From Alphaproteobacteria bacterium (GTDB lineage: Bacteria; Pseudomonadota; Alphaproteobacteria; Micavibrionales; UBA2020), in NCBI GenBank assembly GCA_021413445.1, contig JAIOQI010000029.1, forward strand, positions 1 to 34,487: a stretch of 34,487 bases of DNA, in the 5' to 3' direction. A program made the translations under genes and the position numbers. Below, piece by piece: positions 33,583-34,487 of this stretch. The stretch's first letter is position 1, and each line of letters begins with the position of its first letter. The notes under the pieces were generated by a model. The model was not told where the DNA came from, searched no databases, and saw only the letters and a list, made by a program, of their open reading frames with translations.

Positions 33583-33816
33583 ATGTCCATGAAAAGAAAA
33601 ATCAAAGAACTGTCCCGGCAGGCCGAAGCAGAATATCAAACTGTATTCAACAGGCTGGCAAAGAACCACAACCTTAAAAAGGTAAAAGGTAAAGCGGCGG
33701 CGCAGAAATTTCTCGCCGTGCTGACGGCGGAAGAATCTTTGGAGTTTTCGATCGCCGCTCTCAAACGGCAGACCGTCTGCGAGGCGCTCAAAAACCCTAT
33801 GTGGCTGCAACCATAA
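33583..33816 (+). CDS. Small uncharacterised protein (77 aa)
   Basis: I do not recognise this small basic protein. It starts MSMKRKIKELSRQAEAEYQT, followed by VFNRLAKNHNLKKVKGKAAA and TAEESLEFSIAALKRQTVCE, ending NPMWLQP. It appears mainly helical with no signal peptide or membrane segment. It lies between ftsH and glmM, where alphaproteobacteria usually have no such gene. A good promoter-like palindrome lies 57 bases upstream. Composition is more AT-rich than its neighbours. A second tiny ORF follows after 19 bases. No clear Shine-Dalgarno is visible, and a start two codons later (33589) is equally possible. Confidence 0.65.
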   Translation: MSMKRKIKELSRQAEAEYQTVFNRLAKNHNLKKVKGKAAAQKFLAVLTAEESLEFSIAALKRQTVCEALKNPMWLQP

Positions 33817-33835
33817 AAAACCGGGAAAACAGCCG

Positions 33836-33940
33836 ATGACGACCGATATTGTCCAAAAGGCCGCCGCGGCGCTGCAAGCGGCATACAAGGCAGAACCTGC
33901 CGTTTTTAACATGCTCTTCCTGAACAAAGCCGGGTTTTAA
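33836..33940 (+). CDS. Tiny ORF (34 aa), possible remnant
   Basis: This short frame encodes [20 protein letters not shown] then [14 protein letters not shown]. It has GGGA nine bases before the ATG and ends six bases before the glmM start. The stretch [16 protein letters not shown] looks like the beginning of a longer helical domain that stops abruptly, so it may be a truncated gene or a small protein co-expressed with the 33583 gene. No family can be named with confidence, and coding status is uncertain. Confidence 0.4.
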   Translation: MTTDIVQKAAAALQAAYKAEPAVFNMLFLNKAGF

Positions 33941-33945
33941 AAAAC

Positions 33946-34487
33946 ATGACCAGGAAACTTTTCGGCACCGACGGCATCCGCGGCAAGGCCAATGTGGCGC
34001 CGATCACGGCCGAAACGGCCTTGCAGGTGGCGATGGCGACCGCGGTGCAGCTGCGGCGCGGCAACCACCGGCACAAAGTGGTGATCGGCAAGGATACGCG
34101 CCTGTCCGGCTATATGCTGGAGCCGGCGCTGACGGCGGGGTTTATTTCGATGGGGATGGACGTGGTGCTGGTGGGGCCGATGCCGACGCCGGCCGTCGCC
34201 ATGCTGACTCGCAGCTTGCGCGCCGACCTCGGCGTGATGATTTCGGCCTCGCATAATCCTTACTTCGACAACGGTATCAAGATTTTTGGCCCTGATGGCT
34301 ACAAGCTTTCCGACGAGCAGGAACTCAAGATTGAGCGCATGGTGGAAAGCCCGGAGTCCATGCCGGTGGCCAATTCCGATGAGATTGGCCGGGCAACGCG
34401 CATTGAAGATGCGGGTGCGCGCTATATTGAATTTGCCAAGCGTACCTATCCGCGCGACTCAAACTTGGATGGCTTGCGCATCGTGAT
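33946..34487 (+). CDS. glmM: Phosphoglucosamine mutase GlmM, 3' end cut by window edge
   Basis: GlmM interconverts glucosamine-6-phosphate and glucosamine-1-phosphate on the route to UDP-GlcNAc for peptidoglycan and LPS. The first 180 residues are present of about 450. They start [20 protein letters not shown], with [20 protein letters not shown] and the active-site [20 protein letters not shown]. The phospho-serine is Ser102, the position expected for the family. The ATG at 33946 has no strong Shine-Dalgarno; it follows the tiny 33836 ORF by five bases. The C-terminal domains lie outside the window. Confidence 0.96.
   Translation, partial: MTRKLFGTDGIRGKANVAPITAETALQVAMATAVQLRRGNHRHKVVIGKDTRLSGYMLEPALTAGFISMGMDVVLVGPMPTPAVAMLTRSLRADLGVMISASHNPYFDNGIKIFGPDGYKLSDEQELKIERMVESPESMPVANSDEIGRATRIEDAGARYIEFAKRTYPRDSNLDGLRIV

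Noticed and set aside
1-34487. CRISPR arrays, tRNA genes, insertion sequences or prophage
   Set aside because: No regularly spaced direct repeats, tRNA-like sequences, transposase motifs or phage structural genes were seen on either strand by eye.

Overview
The window is a GC-rich, densely coded bacterial chromosome segment. It most resembles an alphaproteobacterium: it carries a DUF2794-type protein, the alphaproteobacterial AddB/AddA pair next to tsaE and a MurU-like gene, thrS-infC, surA-rsmA facing gmk, and pal-cpoB-tilS-ftsH-glmM. The genus cannot be fixed from sequence alone. The many ankyrin-type genes recall host-associated or predatory alphaproteobacteria, but that is inference. No rRNA, tRNA, CRISPR array, prophage or insertion sequence was seen.

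Layout. (1) 1-1864, minus strand: a tightly coupled run of a DUF2794 protein, a secreted Sel1-repeat protein and icd (isocitrate dehydrogenase, cut by the window edge). (2) 1944-5682: an ankyrin island with three tandem paralogues on the minus strand and, divergently, two plus-strand ankyrin genes that share a C-terminal module. (3) 5679-7259, minus: an Nfu-type Fe-S protein and a ferredoxin-NADP reductase, coupled as TAAATG. (4) 7303-14991, plus: tsaE, a MurU-like nucleotidyltransferase, addB and addA, every junction being an ATGA overlap. (5) 15036-17533, plus: an ankyrin gene, two thioredoxins and a helical repeat gene, closed by a strong bidirectional terminator. (6) 17597-20163, minus: thrS then infC, with infC starting at a rare ATC codon. 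(7) 20308-22565, plus: a family-4 glycosyltransferase gene broken near its 5' end, a heptosyltransferase-like GT9 and a TusA-like protein. (8) 22562-28502: an SDR (minus), gmk (plus), then rsmA, surA and uvrD/pcrA (minus). (9) 28673-34487, plus: pal, cpoB, tilS, ftsH, two small unknown ORFs and the start of glmM.

How the genes work together. Most are housekeeping genes: recombinational repair (AddAB, UvrD), translation and tRNA maturation (TsaE, ThrS, InfC, TilS, RsmA), envelope biogenesis and maintenance (SurA, Pal, CpoB, GlmM, GT9, MurU), redox and Fe-S metabolism (Nfu, FNR, thioredoxins) and proteostasis (FtsH).

The unusual layer is a set of five clear ankyrin genes, one strongly diverged ankyrin gene and one helical-repeat gene, placed between conserved operons and also inside one (between addA and trxA). 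A palindromic FNR/FixK-like box also overlaps a promoter-like -35 in front of small ORFs lying between ftsH and glmM. Several genes expected by comparison with other alphaproteobacteria are absent from their usual slots: amgK between tsaE and murU, pdxA between surA and rsmA, and folP near glmM.
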